Positions 1-8,036 are shown, counted from the first letter of the stretch. The stretch is DNA of 36,871 nt from Gammaproteobacteria bacterium (GCA_016218375.1 JACREG010000100.1:1-36871); one strand, 5' to 3'. The notes: generated from the sequence alone by a model not told the origin. Program-made: numbers and translations.

Positions 1-269
1 GCATGCTGCGCCGGCTCGAAGCGCTGCTGGCGGTGGCGGACAAGAGCACCTCGCTGATAATCACCGGCAACGGCGACGTGGTGGAACCCGAGCAGGGCAT
101 CATCGCCATCGGCTCCGGCGGCCCGTTCGCCCAATCCGCCGCGCGCGCGCTGCTGGAGAACACCGAACTGCCGGCGCGCGACATTGTCGAACGCAGTCTG
201 AACATCGCCGCCGACATCTGCATCTATACGAACCGCAATTTGACCATTGAGGAATTGAATGCCTCGTAG
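1..269 (+). CDS. hslV: ATP-dependent protease subunit HslV, C-terminal part (5' truncated by window)
   Basis: HslV is the proteolytic subunit of the cytoplasmic HslUV (ClpYQ) protease, an N-terminal-threonine hydrolase that forms double hexamers. About 88 residues, roughly the C-terminal half of the usual ~175, are visible. They include the conserved GNGDVVEP and [16 protein letters not shown] stretches and end [10 protein letters not shown]. The catalytic Thr1 lies before the window. The ATG at base 3 is an internal methionine, not the start. hslU follows about 105 bp downstream across a palindromic repeat, so the two are probably co-transcribed. Identification rests on the recognisable C-terminal motif plus the hslU neighbour. 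Confidence 0.95.
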   Translation, partial: MLRRLEALLAVADKSTSLIITGNGDVVEPEQGIIAIGSGGPFAQSAARALLENTELPARDIVERSLNIAADICIYTNRNLTIEELNAS

Positions 270-272
270 ACT

Positions 273-358
273 CGTAGGTTGGGTGCAGGCGCGCAGCGCC
301 GGAACCCAACACTTGATGCACTCCCTGTTGGGTTCCGCTTCGCGCCACCCAACCTACG
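273..358. repeat. REP-like palindromic pair between hslV and hslU
   Basis: Two inverted copies of a GTAGGTTGGGTG...GGAACCCAAC unit face each other. The left arm begins CGTAGGTTGGGTG and the right arm ends CACCCAACCTACG, with GGAACCCAACA and TGTTGGGTTCC inside. Each copy is itself a dyad, so this resembles a BIME (paired REP) element. The GTAG start is typical of REPs mobilised by RAYT transposases (known for that class; no RAYT gene is in this window). It could form a strong hairpin in the hslV-hslU transcript. Confidence 0.75.
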
Positions 359-374
359 TGAGCCGGTACCAACC

Positions 375-1712
375 ATGTCCGAAATGACTCCCCGCGAAAT
401 CGTCCAGGAACTCGACAAGCACATTGTCGGGCAGGCGGCCGCCAAGCGCGCCGTGGCCATCGCCTTGCGCAACCGCTGGCGGCGTATGCAGGTCGAGGGC
501 GAACTGCGCAACGAAATCACGCCGAAGAACATTCTGATGATCGGCCCGACCGGCGTGGGCAAGACCGAGATCGCGCGGCGGCTGGCCAAGCTCGCCCATG
601 CGCCGTTCATCAAGGTCGAGGCGACCAAGTTCACCGAGGTCGGCTATGTCGGCCGCGACGTGGAATCGATCATCCGCGACTTGGTCGACGTCGCCATCAA
701 GATGACCCGCGAGCAGGAGATGTCCAAGGTGCGGCACCGCGCCGAGGACGCCGCCGAAGAACGCGTGCTGGATGCGCTGCTGCCACGGCCGCGGCCGATC
801 GGTTTCGCCGAGCAGGAAGGCGAAACGACCGAGCATTCCGAGACGCGCCAGAAATTGCGCAAGCTGCTGCGCGAAGGCCGCCTCGACGACCGCGAGGTCG
901 AGATCGAAGTCTCCGCCACGCCCATTGGTGTGGAAATCATGGCGCCGCCCGGCATGGAAGAGATGACCAGCCAGTTGCAGGGCCTGTTTCAGAATCTGGG
1001 CGGTGGCCGCACCAAGCGCCGCAAACTGCCGGTGCGCGAGGCGATGAAACTGCTCGGCGACGAAGAGGCCGTCAAAATGATCAATGAAGACGATCTGAAG
1101 CTGCGCGCGCTCCAGACCGTCGAACAGAACGGCATTGTGTTCATCGACGAGATGGACAAAGTCACATCGCGTTCCGAAACGCGCGGTCCGGATGTGTCGC
1201 GCGAAGGCGTGCAGCGCGACCTGCTGCCGCTGGTCGAGGGCAGCACGGTGTCGACCAAGCACGGCATGGTCAAGACCGACCACATCCTGTTCATCGCCTC
1301 GGGCGCGTTCCACCTGTCCAAACCGTCGGATCTGATTCCCGAATTGCAGGGCCGCTTGCCGATCCGCGTGGAACTCGATGCGCTGAACGTCGAGGACTTC
1401 GTGCGCATCCTCACCGAGCCCGACGCCAGTCTAACCGAGCAATACACCGCGCTGCTGGCGACCGAGGGCGTGCGCCTGGAGTTTGCCGCCGACGGTGTAG
1501 CGCGCCTCGCCGAGGTGGCCTTCGAGGTCAACGAACGCACCGAGAACATCGGCGCGCGCCGCCTGCACACCGTGCTGGAACGGTTGCTGGAAAACATCTC
1601 CTTCGCCGCCGCCGATCAAAGCGGCGAGACGCTCACCATCGATGCCGCCTATGTGGATCGACAGCTTGCCGATCTGGCCGGCGACGAAGATCTGAGCCGG
1701 TATATTCTTTAA
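375..1712 (+). CDS. hslU: ATP-dependent protease ATPase subunit HslU
   Basis: HslU is the AAA+ unfoldase that feeds substrates to HslV. The ORF opens at 279, but [20 protein letters not shown] from the ATG at 375 is the family N-terminus, and the earlier stretch is translated palindromic repeat. The protein is 445 aa, normal for HslU (about 443 in E. coli). Walker A GPTGVGKT is at residues 57-64, the pore-loop motif GYVGRD at about 90-95, Walker [10 protein letters not shown] near 253, and the sensor-2 region [14 protein letters not shown] near 400. The C-terminal LSRYIL is the tail that docks into HslV. No clear Shine-Dalgarno precedes the start, consistent with coupling to hslV. Confidence 0.97.
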   Translation: MSEMTPREIVQELDKHIVGQAAAKRAVAIALRNRWRRMQVEGELRNEITPKNILMIGPTGVGKTEIARRLAKLAHAPFIKVEATKFTEVGYVGRDVESIIRDLVDVAIKMTREQEMSKVRHRAEDAAEERVLDALLPRPRPIGFAEQEGETTEHSETRQKLRKLLREGRLDDREVEIEVSATPIGVEIMAPPGMEEMTSQLQGLFQNLGGGRTKRRKLPVREAMKLLGDEEAVKMINEDDLKLRALQTVEQNGIVFIDEMDKVTSRSETRGPDVSREGVQRDLLPLVEGSTVSTKHGMVKTDHILFIASGAFHLSKPSDLIPELQGRLPIRVELDALNVEDFVRILTEPDASLTEQYTALLATEGVRLEFAADGVARLAEVAFEVNERTENIGARRLHTVLERLLENISFAAADQSGETLTIDAAYVDRQLADLAGDEDLSRYIL

Positions 1713-1729
1713 GCCCGAGGTTAAATGTC

Positions 1730-2098
1730 ATGAGCATCCGTCCCACCGAAATCAATCTGCACAAGCAATCCCGCATCCTGGAAATCGCCTTCGAGGACGG
1801 TGCGTGCTTCAATCTGCCGGCCGAATACCTGCGCGTGCATTCGCCCTCGGCCGAGGTACAAGGGCATGGTCCCGGCCAGGGCACGCTGCAACTCGGCAAG
1901 GAAGACGTGAACATCGACAATCTGGTGACCGTCGGCAACTACGCCATCCAACTGTTCTTCGACGACAACCACAACACCGGGATTTATTCCTGGGAAACCT
2001 TGTATGATCTGGGCAAGCACCAGGAACAGTATTGGCAGGAATACCTGGAGAAACTCGCCCAGGCCGGCCACACGCGCCGCGAGCCGGTGGTGAATTGA
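1730..2098 (+). CDS. DUF971 family protein (gamma-butyrobetaine hydroxylase-like N-terminal domain)
   Basis: A 122-aa protein made up of a single DUF971 domain. The fold also occurs at the N-terminus of gamma-butyrobetaine hydroxylase, and in some proteins it has been linked to iron-sulfur or Mrp-type assembly. Typical signatures are [39 protein letters not shown] and [19 protein letters not shown]. It starts 17 bp after hslU and stops 25 bp before ubiE. The order hslVU-DUF971-ubiE recurs in many proteobacteria. The molecular function of the stand-alone protein is not established, so none is assigned. Confidence 0.9.
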   Translation: MSIRPTEINLHKQSRILEIAFEDGACFNLPAEYLRVHSPSAEVQGHGPGQGTLQLGKEDVNIDNLVTVGNYAIQLFFDDNHNTGIYSWETLYDLGKHQEQYWQEYLEKLAQAGHTRREPVVN

Positions 2099-2123
2099 TA
2101 TTCGTCATTCCGGAAGCATTCAC

Positions 2124-2870
2124 ATGACCGACAAGACCACCCATTTCGGTTTCGAGCAGGTCGGCTGGGACGAGAAGGTGCGCCGCGTCGGCGCGGTGTT
2201 CGACTCGGTCGCCGACAAGTACGACGTGATGAACGATGTGATGTCGTTCGGCGTTCACCGCTTGTGGAAACGCTTCGCCCTGGAACTCTCCGGCGTACGC
2301 AAGGGCAGCCGGGTGTTGGATCTCGCCGGCGGCACCGGCGATCTCGCCGCGCGGCTGGCGCGCATGGCCGGTCCGGAGGGCGAGGTGGTGCTGGCGGACA
2401 TCAACGCCGCCATGCTGGACGTCGGCCGCGCGCGGCTGCTCGATCAGGGCATCGCCGGCAATGTGCGCTTCGTGCAAGCCAACGCCGAATGTCTGCCGTT
2501 TCCGGATAATCACTTCGACTGCATCACCATCGCCTTCGGTCTGCGCAATGTCACCGACAAGGATACCGCGCTGCGCTCCATGTATCGCGTGTTGAAACCG
2601 GGCGGTCGGCTGCTGGTGTTGGAATTCTCCAAGCCGACGCTGCCGGGCCTGGCGCCGCTGTACGATCTGTATTCCTTCAAGCTGCTGCCGCTGATGGGCA
2701 AGCTGATCGCCAACGATGCCGAGAGTTACAAATATCTCGCCGAGTCCATCCGCATGCATCCGGATCAGAACACGCTGCGCGATATGATGCAGGCCGCCGG
2801 CTTCGAGGATTGCAGCTATCACAATCTGAGCGGCGGCATCGTCGCCTTGCATCGCGGTTTCAAATATTGA
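2124..2870 (+). CDS. ubiE: Ubiquinone/menaquinone biosynthesis C-methyltransferase UbiE
   Basis: UbiE is the SAM-dependent C-methyltransferase of ubiquinone (and menaquinone) synthesis. At 248 aa it matches the family length (~250). [18 protein letters not shown] at residues 33-50 is the UbiE signature. The SAM-binding motif [16 protein letters not shown], is at about 64-78, and later motifs include FGLRNVTD and [17 protein letters not shown]. The protein ends with the usual [12 protein letters not shown]. Its TGA overlaps a TTG start for the RDD protein. It heads the ubi block ubiE-RDD-ubiJ-ubiB. Confidence 0.97.
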   Translation: MTDKTTHFGFEQVGWDEKVRRVGAVFDSVADKYDVMNDVMSFGVHRLWKRFALELSGVRKGSRVLDLAGGTGDLAARLARMAGPEGEVVLADINAAMLDVGRARLLDQGIAGNVRFVQANAECLPFPDNHFDCITIAFGLRNVTDKDTALRSMYRVLKPGGRLLVLEFSKPTLPGLAPLYDLYSFKLLPLMGKLIANDAESYKYLAESIRMHPDQNTLRDMMQAAGFEDCSYHNLSGGIVALHRGFKY

Positions 2871-3331
2871 ACACGCCGGTCTACACACCTTATATCGGTC
2901 TGCCGCAGCGGGTTGCCGCGGTGCTGCTCGATTTCGTGTGCGTCTCGTTCCTGTCGAGTCTGATCGGCTGGTTGCTGATGCTGAGTTATCCGGATGCCGA
3001 GGCAGTGGTGAGTACGGCCGGCGACACCGCGCGGCTGTTCGCCGCACCCACGGTCGCCGTGTTGTGGTGGCGCTTCCAGGGCACGCCGGGCAAGTTGTTG
3101 CTCGGCTGTCGCATCGTCGATGCGCGCAACGGCGGTCGTCCGCGGTTGTGGCAAGTGCTGGTGCGTCTGTTTGGCTACGCGCTGTCGGCATTGCCGCTGG
3201 GATTGGGTTTTCTGTGGGTGATCTGGGATAAACGCCATCAGGGCTGGCACGACAAACTGGCGCGCACCCTGGTCGTCGAGGACGACGAATCGCGATTGTC
3301 CCTGCACCAACTCGCGGATGCCTTTCGATGA
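2867..3331 (+). CDS. RDD family membrane protein
   Basis: The ORF track starts this frame at 2810 inside ubiE. A TTG at 2867, sharing bases with the ubiE stop (TTGA), gives a protein of about 154 aa beginning [22 protein letters not shown]. That is the usual N-terminus of RDD proteins: a short tail, then an Arg and Asp in the first helix. Hydrophobic segments lie near residues 12-35, 50-66 and 100-120, with the RDD-type [14 protein letters not shown] between them. Its stop overlaps the ubiJ ATG (ATGA). RDD proteins are small inner-membrane proteins, some implicated in ion transport; here the role is unknown. No good Shine-Dalgarno is visible, so the start is inferred from the overlap. Confidence 0.8.
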   Translation: MNTPVYTPYIGLPQRVAAVLLDFVCVSFLSSLIGWLLMLSYPDAEAVVSTAGDTARLFAAPTVAVLWWRFQGTPGKLLLGCRIVDARNGGRPRLWQVLVRLFGYALSALPLGLGFLWVIWDKRHQGWHDKLARTLVVEDDESRLSLHQLADAFR

Positions 3332-3963
3332 GCACACCGACTTGGTTCGCCGCCGCCGTCGAGGCCGCCTGCAATAGCGCACTTGCGCTGGACCCGGAAG
3401 TGCGCGCGCGCTTGGGCGCGCTGAGCGACAAGGTCATCGCCGTCGAGTTGTTGGGCGTGAATATCCGCCTGTACTTTCTGCCGCATGCGCACGGCGTGCA
3501 GGTGTTGAGTCATTATGATGGCGAGCCGGACACGCTGTTGCGCGGCGCGCCGCTGTCGCTGTTGCGCTTGGCCTTGAGTAACGCACCGAGCGACGAACTG
3601 TTCGCCGGCGGCGCGGAGCTGCGCGGCGACACCGCCACGGGGCAAGCCTTTCAAGATATCCTGCGCGCGTTGCATCTGGATTGGGAAGAACTGCTCGCAC
3701 GCGTCGCCGGCGATAATGTCGCGCATCAGGCCGGACGCGCGGCGCGCGCAGCGACTACGCAGGCACAGCATACCGCGCACACGCTCGAAGACGATGTACG
3801 CGAATATCTGATCGAAGAGGCCGGTCTACTGGTCAACCGTCACGAGGTCGCGGCCTTCCTCGATGCCGTCGACACCGTGCGCAGCGATGCCGACCGTTTA
3901 GAGGCGCGCCTGCGCCGCTTGGAAACCTACCCGTTGAAACCCAACCTGGCCGGAAAGGATTGA
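3328..3963 (+). CDS. ubiJ: Ubiquinone biosynthesis accessory factor UbiJ (SCP2 domain)
   Basis: UbiJ is a lipid-binding accessory factor that, with UbiK, organises the soluble ubiquinone-synthesis complex. The protein is 211 aa. An SCP2-like sterol/lipid-carrier domain spans about residues 10-110 ([42 protein letters not shown]). The C-terminal helical part has [20 protein letters not shown] and a coiled coil, [16 protein letters not shown], the expected partner-binding end. ATGA overlap with the RDD gene upstream and a 4-bp gap to ubiB indicate tight co-expression. The position between ubiE and ubiB is diagnostic. Confidence 0.93.
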   Translation: MSTPTWFAAAVEAACNSALALDPEVRARLGALSDKVIAVELLGVNIRLYFLPHAHGVQVLSHYDGEPDTLLRGAPLSLLRLALSNAPSDELFAGGAELRGDTATGQAFQDILRALHLDWEELLARVAGDNVAHQAGRAARAATTQAQHTAHTLEDDVREYLIEEAGLLVNRHEVAAFLDAVDTVRSDADRLEARLRRLETYPLKPNLAGKD

Positions 3964-3967
3964 ACGC

Positions 3968-5623
3968 ATGATCCGACCGGGTCAGTTGTGGCGGGTAATG
4001 CACATCAACATCGTTCTGCTCCGCAACGGGCTGGACGAGATCGTCTTCGCCACGCATCTGTTCCGTCCGATACGTTTCCTGTATTACCTCGCGCCGTGGA
4101 ACTGGCTGGGCCGCGAACACGCGCCGCGCGCGGTGCGCATCCGTCGCACGCTCGAACAGCTTGGGCCGATTTTCGTCAAGTTCGGTCAGATCCTCTCGAC
4201 GCGTCGCGATCTGCTGCCCGACGACATCGCCGAGGAACTCGCGCGCTTGCAGGATCGCGTGCAACCCTTTCCCGGCAAACAGGCGCGCGCGCTGATCGAA
4301 AAATCCTACGGACAACCGTTGGAAAAGATCTTCGCCGAGTTCGACGAAACGCCGTTGGCCTCGGCCTCCATCGCCCAGGTACACACCGCGCGCCTGCACG
4401 ACGGCAAGGACGTCGTGGTGAAAGTGGTGCGGCCGAATATCCTACGCGTCATCCGCCGCGATTTGTCGCTGTTGTATTACATCGCCGGACTCGCCGAACG
4501 TTATTGGCGCGAGGGCCGTCGCTTGCGCCCCGTCGAGGTGATCCGCGAGTTCGAAACCACGTTGCTCGACGAACTGGATCTGCTGCGCGAAGCAGCCAAT
4601 GCCTCGCAACTGCGGCGCAACTTCGCCGGCTCGAAGATTTTATATGTGCCCGAGGTGTACTGGCCGCAATGCCGCCGCGAAGTGATGGTGATGGAGCGCA
4701 TCAGCGGCACGCCCATCAGCAACATCGCCGAGCTGCGCGCCCAAAGCATCGATCTCAAACAGCTCGCCGAACGCGGCGTGGAGATTTTTTTCACCCAGGT
4801 GTTCCGCCACAATTTCTTTCACGCCGCCATGCATCCCGGCAATATCTTCGTCGCGCCGGACGGACAGTATCTCGCCGTGGACTTCGGCATCATGGGCACG
4901 CTCAGCCCGCTCGACCAGCGTTATCTCGCGGAAAATTTCCTGGCCTTCTTCCGTCGCGATTACCGGCGTGTCGCCGAACTGCATGTGGAATCCGAATGGG
5001 TGCCGGCCAGCACCCGCGTCGACGAATTCGAATCGGCGATCCGTACCGTGTGCGAACCGATTTTCGAACGGCCGTTGAAGGACATCTCCTTCGGCCATCT
5101 GCTGCTGCGCCTGTTCCAGACCGCGCGGCGCTTCAACATGGAAGTGCAACCGCAACTGGTGTTGCTGCAAAAAACCCTGCTCAACATCGAAGGCCTCGGT
5201 CGGCAACTCTATCCCGATCTCGATCTATGGCAGACCGCCAAACCGTTCCTGGAACGCTGGATGAGCGAACAAGTCGGCGCACGCGCCTTCGCGCGCAACC
5301 TGCGCGCCAGCGTGCCGGTATGGACCGAAAAACTGCCGGAGCTGCCGCAACTGCTGCATCAGGTGCTGGATCAAGCCGCCAACGGCCGCTTGCGCGTGGA
5401 GTGGACGTCCGAGGAATTACACAAGCTGCGCCGCGAACTGCGCACCGCGAATCGACGCAGTGTCGCCGCCATGCTTGGCGCGGGGTTTGCGATTGCCGCT
5501 GCGGTGATCTATGGCTTGGCGGACCAAACCAACGTCATGTGGGATAGCGTACCGGCACTGGCGTGGATTTTCGGTGCGGCAGCTCTGGCCTCCATCGTTA
5601 CCGCGTTCAGCAGTAACGATTGA
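3968..5623 (+). CDS. ubiB: Ubiquinone biosynthesis regulatory protein kinase-like UbiB
   Basis: UbiB is an atypical ADCK/ABC1 kinase-like ATPase of the inner membrane needed for ubiquinone synthesis. The protein is 551 aa (E. coli about 546). The KxGQ motif ([16 protein letters not shown]) is at residues 71-74. The Ala-rich loop [15 protein letters not shown] and the nucleotide-binding VVVKVVRP follow, then the catalytic-type region [14 protein letters not shown] and VDFGIMGTL. Two hydrophobic helices close the protein ([20 protein letters not shown] and [20 protein letters not shown]), the known C-terminal anchor. This is the last gene of the ubi block, followed by a strong palindrome and then the left end of the integrated element. 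Confidence 0.97.
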   Translation: MIRPGQLWRVMHINIVLLRNGLDEIVFATHLFRPIRFLYYLAPWNWLGREHAPRAVRIRRTLEQLGPIFVKFGQILSTRRDLLPDDIAEELARLQDRVQPFPGKQARALIEKSYGQPLEKIFAEFDETPLASASIAQVHTARLHDGKDVVVKVVRPNILRVIRRDLSLLYYIAGLAERYWREGRRLRPVEVIREFETTLLDELDLLREAANASQLRRNFAGSKILYVPEVYWPQCRREVMVMERISGTPISNIAELRAQSIDLKQLAERGVEIFFTQVFRHNFFHAAMHPGNIFVAPDGQYLAVDFGIMGTLSPLDQRYLAENFLAFFRRDYRRVAELHVESEWVPASTRVDEFESAIRTVCEPIFERPLKDISFGHLLLRLFQTARRFNMEVQPQLVLLQKTLLNIEGLGRQLYPDLDLWQTAKPFLERWMSEQVGARAFARNLRASVPVWTEKLPELPQLLHQVLDQAANGRLRVEWTSEELHKLRRELRTANRRSVAAMLGAGFAIAAAVIYGLADQTNVMWDSVPALAWIFGAAALASIVTAFSSND

Positions 5624-5656
5624 TTGGGGTTATCGGCGTAATAACACGGATCTCCC

Positions 5657-5712
5657 GTAGCCTGGGTGGAGCGTAGCGGAACCCGGGTTTCGCTACGCTC
5701 CACCCAGGCTAC
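5657..5712. repeat. GTAG-type REP palindrome after ubiB
   Basis: A perfect inverted repeat with 22-bp arms around a 12-base centre. The left arm begins GTAGCCTGGGTGGAGCG and the right arm ends CGCTCCACCCAGGCTAC. The GTAG...CTAC ends and GGGTGGAGCG core are the same general type as the palindrome upstream of hslU. It lies 34 bp past ubiB and 9 bp outside the element's left att site. It could act as a transcript-stabilising hairpin for ubiB mRNA; there is no T-run for a classical terminator. Confidence 0.8.
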
Positions 5713-5721
5713 ATATGACTA

Positions 5722-5732
5722 CCAATACAGAA
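5722..5732 (-). repeat. Distal att site of the element (duplicated mnmE 3' end)
   Basis: CCAATACAGAA; on the minus strand TTCTGTATTGG, identical to the last coding bases of mnmE before the Lys codon. The match extends upstream with one mismatch (AGC versus AGT). Beyond it, on the chromosome side, the sequence is TAGTCATATG rather than the AAATAG of mnmE, so the displaced end has diverged. Confidence 0.8.
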
Positions 5733-5792
5733 GCTAGCGGCGCTGCGTAATATATTGTTTATTAATATGTTTATTAAATTCCGGTTTTCGTC

Positions 5793-5814
5793 ATGGGAAC
5801 AAATATGGGAACAC
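5793..5814 (+). repeat. Integrase arm-type repeats, distal end (2 copies)
   Basis: ATGGGAACAA at 5793 and ATGGGAACAC at 5805, 12 bp apart, about 60-90 bp inside the distal att site. The same word occurs eight times near the integrase end. Presence at both ends of the element fits P and P' arm-binding sites of a tyrosine recombinase; binding is inferred. Confidence 0.65.
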
Positions 5815-5979
5815 ATTTGTGAATGCGTCTCCCGAATGATGTCAGCCCAGTACTTCGGCTGCTGCGTCTCACAGGGACCGGCGCTTAGAGGTTGTCGGGG
5901 GAGATCGCGTCACCTCCGCACCGGCATTTCGGGGGGGGCTCAACAGTAGCTACTTCTACCCTGCGGGGCAGGTGGCAGC

Positions 5980-6007
5980 TTGATATGTCTGTCTTAAACG
6001 CTACACT
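5980..6007 (+). promoter_or_regulatory. Candidate sigma-70 promoter of the Ntn-hydrolase cassette
   Basis: TTGATA (-35, five of six consensus bases), a 16-bp spacer and TACACT (-10, four of six) lie 55 bp upstream of the TTG start at 6063. Called by eye; the -10 is only fair. Confidence 0.4.
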
Positions 6008-6062
6008 GCATGCGAACCAAACGTTTCTTCCATAAATAACCAGACAACAACGGGGAATCAGT

Positions 6063-6983
6063 TTGACCATATCTGTATGTGTCGTAGTGAACGACGGCTT
6101 GGTCTTGGCGTCCGATAGCGCGACGACATTGCGCCTCTCTAATGGCGACGCACAGGTCTACAACAACGCAGATAAGATTTTCAATCTCTACAAGGGCCTT
6201 CCCATTGGGGCGGCGACGTGGGGACTTGGGTCTATCGGTCGTTCGTCTATGGCCACCCTCGCTAAAGACTTCCGAAGACAAGTGACCAACGGTTCTAGCC
6301 ACGAGCCAAACAGCGTGGCGGGACCATGGGGTATCCATACGGAGGGATACACAGTCGAGGAGATTGCCAGTAAGTTCCATGACTACTTGTCGGAGCGGTT
6401 GACACCCCAGCTCGATAATTTGGCGCAGATCAATGCTGAGCGCGAAGCTGAGAGAAACACGAGGGGCATCGGTCCCAATGATGATGAAGCGCTGAAACCC
6501 ATTGTATTACCGGGTTTTTGGTATCGGATCGCCGGGTACGATGCAAAGGGTGATGATCCCCATGTCTTTGAGGTTGTGTTTGACGGCGATAAAGCCCAGC
6601 TACTTGCCCCCGTGTCGAGAGCAGAGCCCATCCACTGGGGTGGTCAGGGCGAGCCAGTTCAACGAATTGTGCTCGGGCTAGGGGACAGCATTGTCGGTGG
6701 GCTGGGTTCAGTCCTGGGGCTTGGGGCCGATGATTCGGTTGAGTTGGCAAGGGAATTGCTGCCATACACTGATTCGCAGCTTGTACACCCAGCCATGCCA
6801 ATCATGGATGCGATAGACCTTGCGGAATTTTTGGTCGATACGGCAATCAAATATTACAGGTTCGTTCCTGGCGCTCAGATCGTCGGGGGCGCAATAGAGA
6901 CAGCAACTATTACGCGGCACGAAGGATTTAGGTGGATTAAGCGTAAACACTTCTTTAACACGTCCTTGAATCCGCATGTGTAG
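6063..6983 (+). CDS. Proteasome-like Ntn-hydrolase family protein (element cargo)
   Basis: A 306-aa protein resembling the proteasome/HslV N-terminal nucleophile fold. It starts at TTG, chosen because GGGGAA sits 5 bp upstream and because the second residue is then Thr: after Met removal the mature protein begins TISVCVVVNDGLVLASDSATT. This aligns with proteasome beta subunits: Thr1 nucleophile, Asp17 at the right spacing, and a Lys in ADKIFNL (residue 37 rather than 33) matching the KIF region, followed by the Gly-rich GAATWGLGSIGRSS. It is longer than HslV (~175) or beta subunits (~200-240), with extra middle and C-terminal regions. By eye it is less GC-rich than the chromosome. It carries its own promoter candidate and is followed 10 bp on by a 60-aa gene. 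Substrate and role are unknown; protease, amidase or self-processing activity are all possible. Confidence 0.8.
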   Translation: MTISVCVVVNDGLVLASDSATTLRLSNGDAQVYNNADKIFNLYKGLPIGAATWGLGSIGRSSMATLAKDFRRQVTNGSSHEPNSVAGPWGIHTEGYTVEEIASKFHDYLSERLTPQLDNLAQINAEREAERNTRGIGPNDDEALKPIVLPGFWYRIAGYDAKGDDPHVFEVVFDGDKAQLLAPVSRAEPIHWGGQGEPVQRIVLGLGDSIVGGLGSVLGLGADDSVELARELLPYTDSQLVHPAMPIMDAIDLAEFLVDTAIKYYRFVPGAQIVGGAIETATITRHEGFRWIKRKHFFNTSLNPHV

Positions 6984-6993
6984 GAGGCAACCT

Positions 6994-7176
6994 ATGGATA
7001 AGTTCTTCACAAATGCTTTCGCAACGAAAACTGGCGAATGCGAAAAAGTAGATTATCAAAGAGTGGCGTCCAATTTTTTTGACTCCGCAGTTTCTCGGCC
7101 AGTAGATACCAAGAAGAATCAGGACATGACCAAGAAGTATGGTGAAACCGCCAAGCGAGTTCTAGCCAAAGGCTGA
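6994..7176 (+). CDS. Small (60 aa) partner protein of the Ntn hydrolase, unknown function
   Basis: The ORF track opens at 6976, but the ATG at 6994 has a perfect AGGAGG six bases upstream that overlaps the stop of the preceding gene, so this is the start. The product begins MDKFFTNAFATKTG and ends KKYGETAKRVLAKG. It is charged and Lys-rich, with no signal peptide, membrane helix or recognised domain. It is almost certainly co-transcribed with the Ntn hydrolase and followed by a terminator hairpin. It could be a substrate, inhibitor or adaptor of its partner, but nothing in the sequence decides this. The strong ribosome site makes expression likely. Confidence 0.75.
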   Translation: MDKFFTNAFATKTGECEKVDYQRVASNFFDSAVSRPVDTKKNQDMTKKYGETAKRVLAKG

Positions 7177-7218
7177 TTTCCTTTCTTGCACTCGGCTAGG
7201 ATGCCGGATGCTCACTTC

Positions 7219-7246
7219 ACTCGTAAGGAAGACGAGTCTTTTATTT
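7219..7246 (+). terminator. Rho-independent terminator of the cargo cassette
   Basis: ACTCGT and ACGAGT form a 6-bp stem around a 7-base loop, followed by CTTTTATTT. It lies 42 bp after the 60-aa gene. Confidence 0.6.
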
Positions 7247-7340
7247 ATTACTTCTCAGTCAGAAAATTGGCCCTTAAATACCCGTCGGTGTGATGTGCTG
7301 GCCAGCGTGCTCGCAAGTATCGGTTGTCGCATGTGGATGG

Positions 7341-7373
7341 GAAAAGAAAGCCCGCCGGTCACTAGGCGGCGGG
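7341..7373 (-). terminator. Terminator of the minus-strand element operon
   Basis: On the minus strand CCCGCC and GGCGGG form a GC-rich stem followed by CTTTCTTTTC. It sits just downstream of the last minus-strand gene (stop at 7396) and faces the cargo terminator, so the two convergent units are insulated. Confidence 0.7.
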
Positions 7374-7395
7374 AAGGGCGCAACTCTCAGCAGGA

Positions 7396-7605
7396 TCAGG
7401 CGGCCGCCGCGAACAGCCGTTCAGTCTCAACACCCACGACGCTGCTCACTTCATCAGCCAAGGCGCGGGCATGGACCAGCAGTCGGGCCAGCATCGGGTC
7501 GGCTCCCGTTGCGAGCCGTTCAGCCGCTTCGAGCACCGCTGTCAGGCCTTCGACAGTTGCGCCCAAGCTCTCCAGTTCCACCGCCGCTTCTTTCACGTCT
7601 TTCAT
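7396..7605 (-). CDS. Small helical protein, unknown function (phage-like operon)
   Basis: The tracked ORF starts at a TTG at 7659. The ATG at 7605 is preferred because GGGAGA lies just upstream and the longer version would translate a dyad operator. The 69-aa product begins MKDVKEAAVELESLGATVEG and ends ERLFAAAA. It is Ala/Glu-rich and predicted helical by composition, without Cys or membrane segments. It is the last gene of the minus-strand run and is separated from the gene before it by about 147 bp with inverted repeats, so it may have its own promoter. No family recognised. Confidence 0.6.
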   Translation of the reverse strand: MKDVKEAAVELESLGATVEGLTAVLEAAERLATGADPMLARLLVHARALADEVSSVVGVETERLFAAAA

Positions 7606-7642
7606 TGCTGTTCTCCCGTTGTTGACAGTTACAGCCGCGACT

Positions 7643-7660
7643 GTTGCGACTGTTCGCAAC
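7643..7660. promoter_or_regulatory. Dyad operator-like site upstream of the 69-aa gene
   Basis: GTTGCGACTGTTCGCAAC is a perfect 7-bp dyad with a 4-base centre, 38-55 bp upstream of the ATG at 7605. An overlapping tandem 9-mer GCGACTGTT occurs twice (7637-7654). It looks like a repressor operator or hairpin; the binding protein is unknown. Confidence 0.45.
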
Positions 7661-7709
7661 GGATCATAGGCCGTGCGTTACTTAAAAACAAGTTATAAAA
7701 CAATGTCTT

Positions 7710-7752
7710 ATTGCTACAACTTCTGTAGAGATACTACCGTTTATGTAGCAAT
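7710..7752. repeat. Nested inverted repeat
   Basis: ATTGCTACA at 7710-7718 pairs with TGTAGCAAT at 7744-7752, and an inner GTAG...CTAC pair lies between them. It abuts the stop of the 94-aa gene. It may be a processing, termination or operator structure; there is no T-run. Confidence 0.5.
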
Positions 7753-8036
7753 CATTCGGGCCGAACGTCCGCACGCGCCGCTGTTGTGTCGATGATCTTC
7801 TGTATGTCGTCCAGCAGGTGAACAACTGGTTCGCGCAGTTCTTCCACGTCCGCCAGATCATCGACCGAACAACCAAGCTCCATGGCCATGCGTTCAATTT
7901 CCCCGACCATGCGGTCGACGGCCGCCAGTTCGGCCGTGGTCATGCGGCTGATGGCCATTTCGTATGGGTCTTGTGCCAGAGCGACGCGACGTTCTGTTGC
8001 GGCTTCAAGCCGTTCGATCCTACTGCGCAGATTCAT
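7752..8036 (-). CDS. Small coiled-coil/helical protein, unknown function
   Basis: The ATG at 8036 is preceded by AGGAGA at suitable spacing; the longer tracked ORF would overlap the previous gene. The 94-aa product begins MNLRSRIERLEAATERR, a heptad-like stretch, and continues with an acidic helical region (MVGEIERMAMELGCSVDDLADVEEL). The start overlaps the end of the upstream gene (stop near 8020), which fits a compact phage-type operon. No family recognised. Confidence 0.65.
   Translation of the reverse strand: MNLRSRIERLEAATERRVALAQDPYEMAISRMTTAELAAVDRMVGEIERMAMELGCSVDDLADVEELREPVVHLLDDIQKIIDTTAARADVRPE

Larger units (their letters stand above)
5733..6062. other. Non-coding left end of the element
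   Basis: About 330 bp with no convincing gene. It holds an AT-rich stretch next to the att site, the two arm-type repeats, a C-rich/G-rich patch near 5930-5940, and the promoter candidate for the cargo cassette. The 64-aa ORF at 5755 has no plausible ribosome site or recognisable content and is not called. Confidence 0.55.

Noticed and set aside
1809-3437. 542-aa minus-strand ORF opposite DUF971, ubiE and RDD
   Set aside because: Spans three clear plus-strand genes and has Arg/Pro-rich composition typical of antisense frames.
5755-5949. 64-aa plus-strand ORF at the left end of the element
   Set aside because: No ribosome site, overlaps the arm repeats and AT-rich att flank, and no protein-like pattern.
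6063-6983. The Ntn protein as a second hslV
   Set aside because: Its length and middle and C-terminal sequence do not match HslV, and no HslU-like partner accompanies it; only the fold core is similar.
7208-7669. 153-aa Ser/Thr-rich plus-strand ORF
   Set aside because: Antisense to the 69-aa gene, crosses two terminators, and has low-complexity composition.
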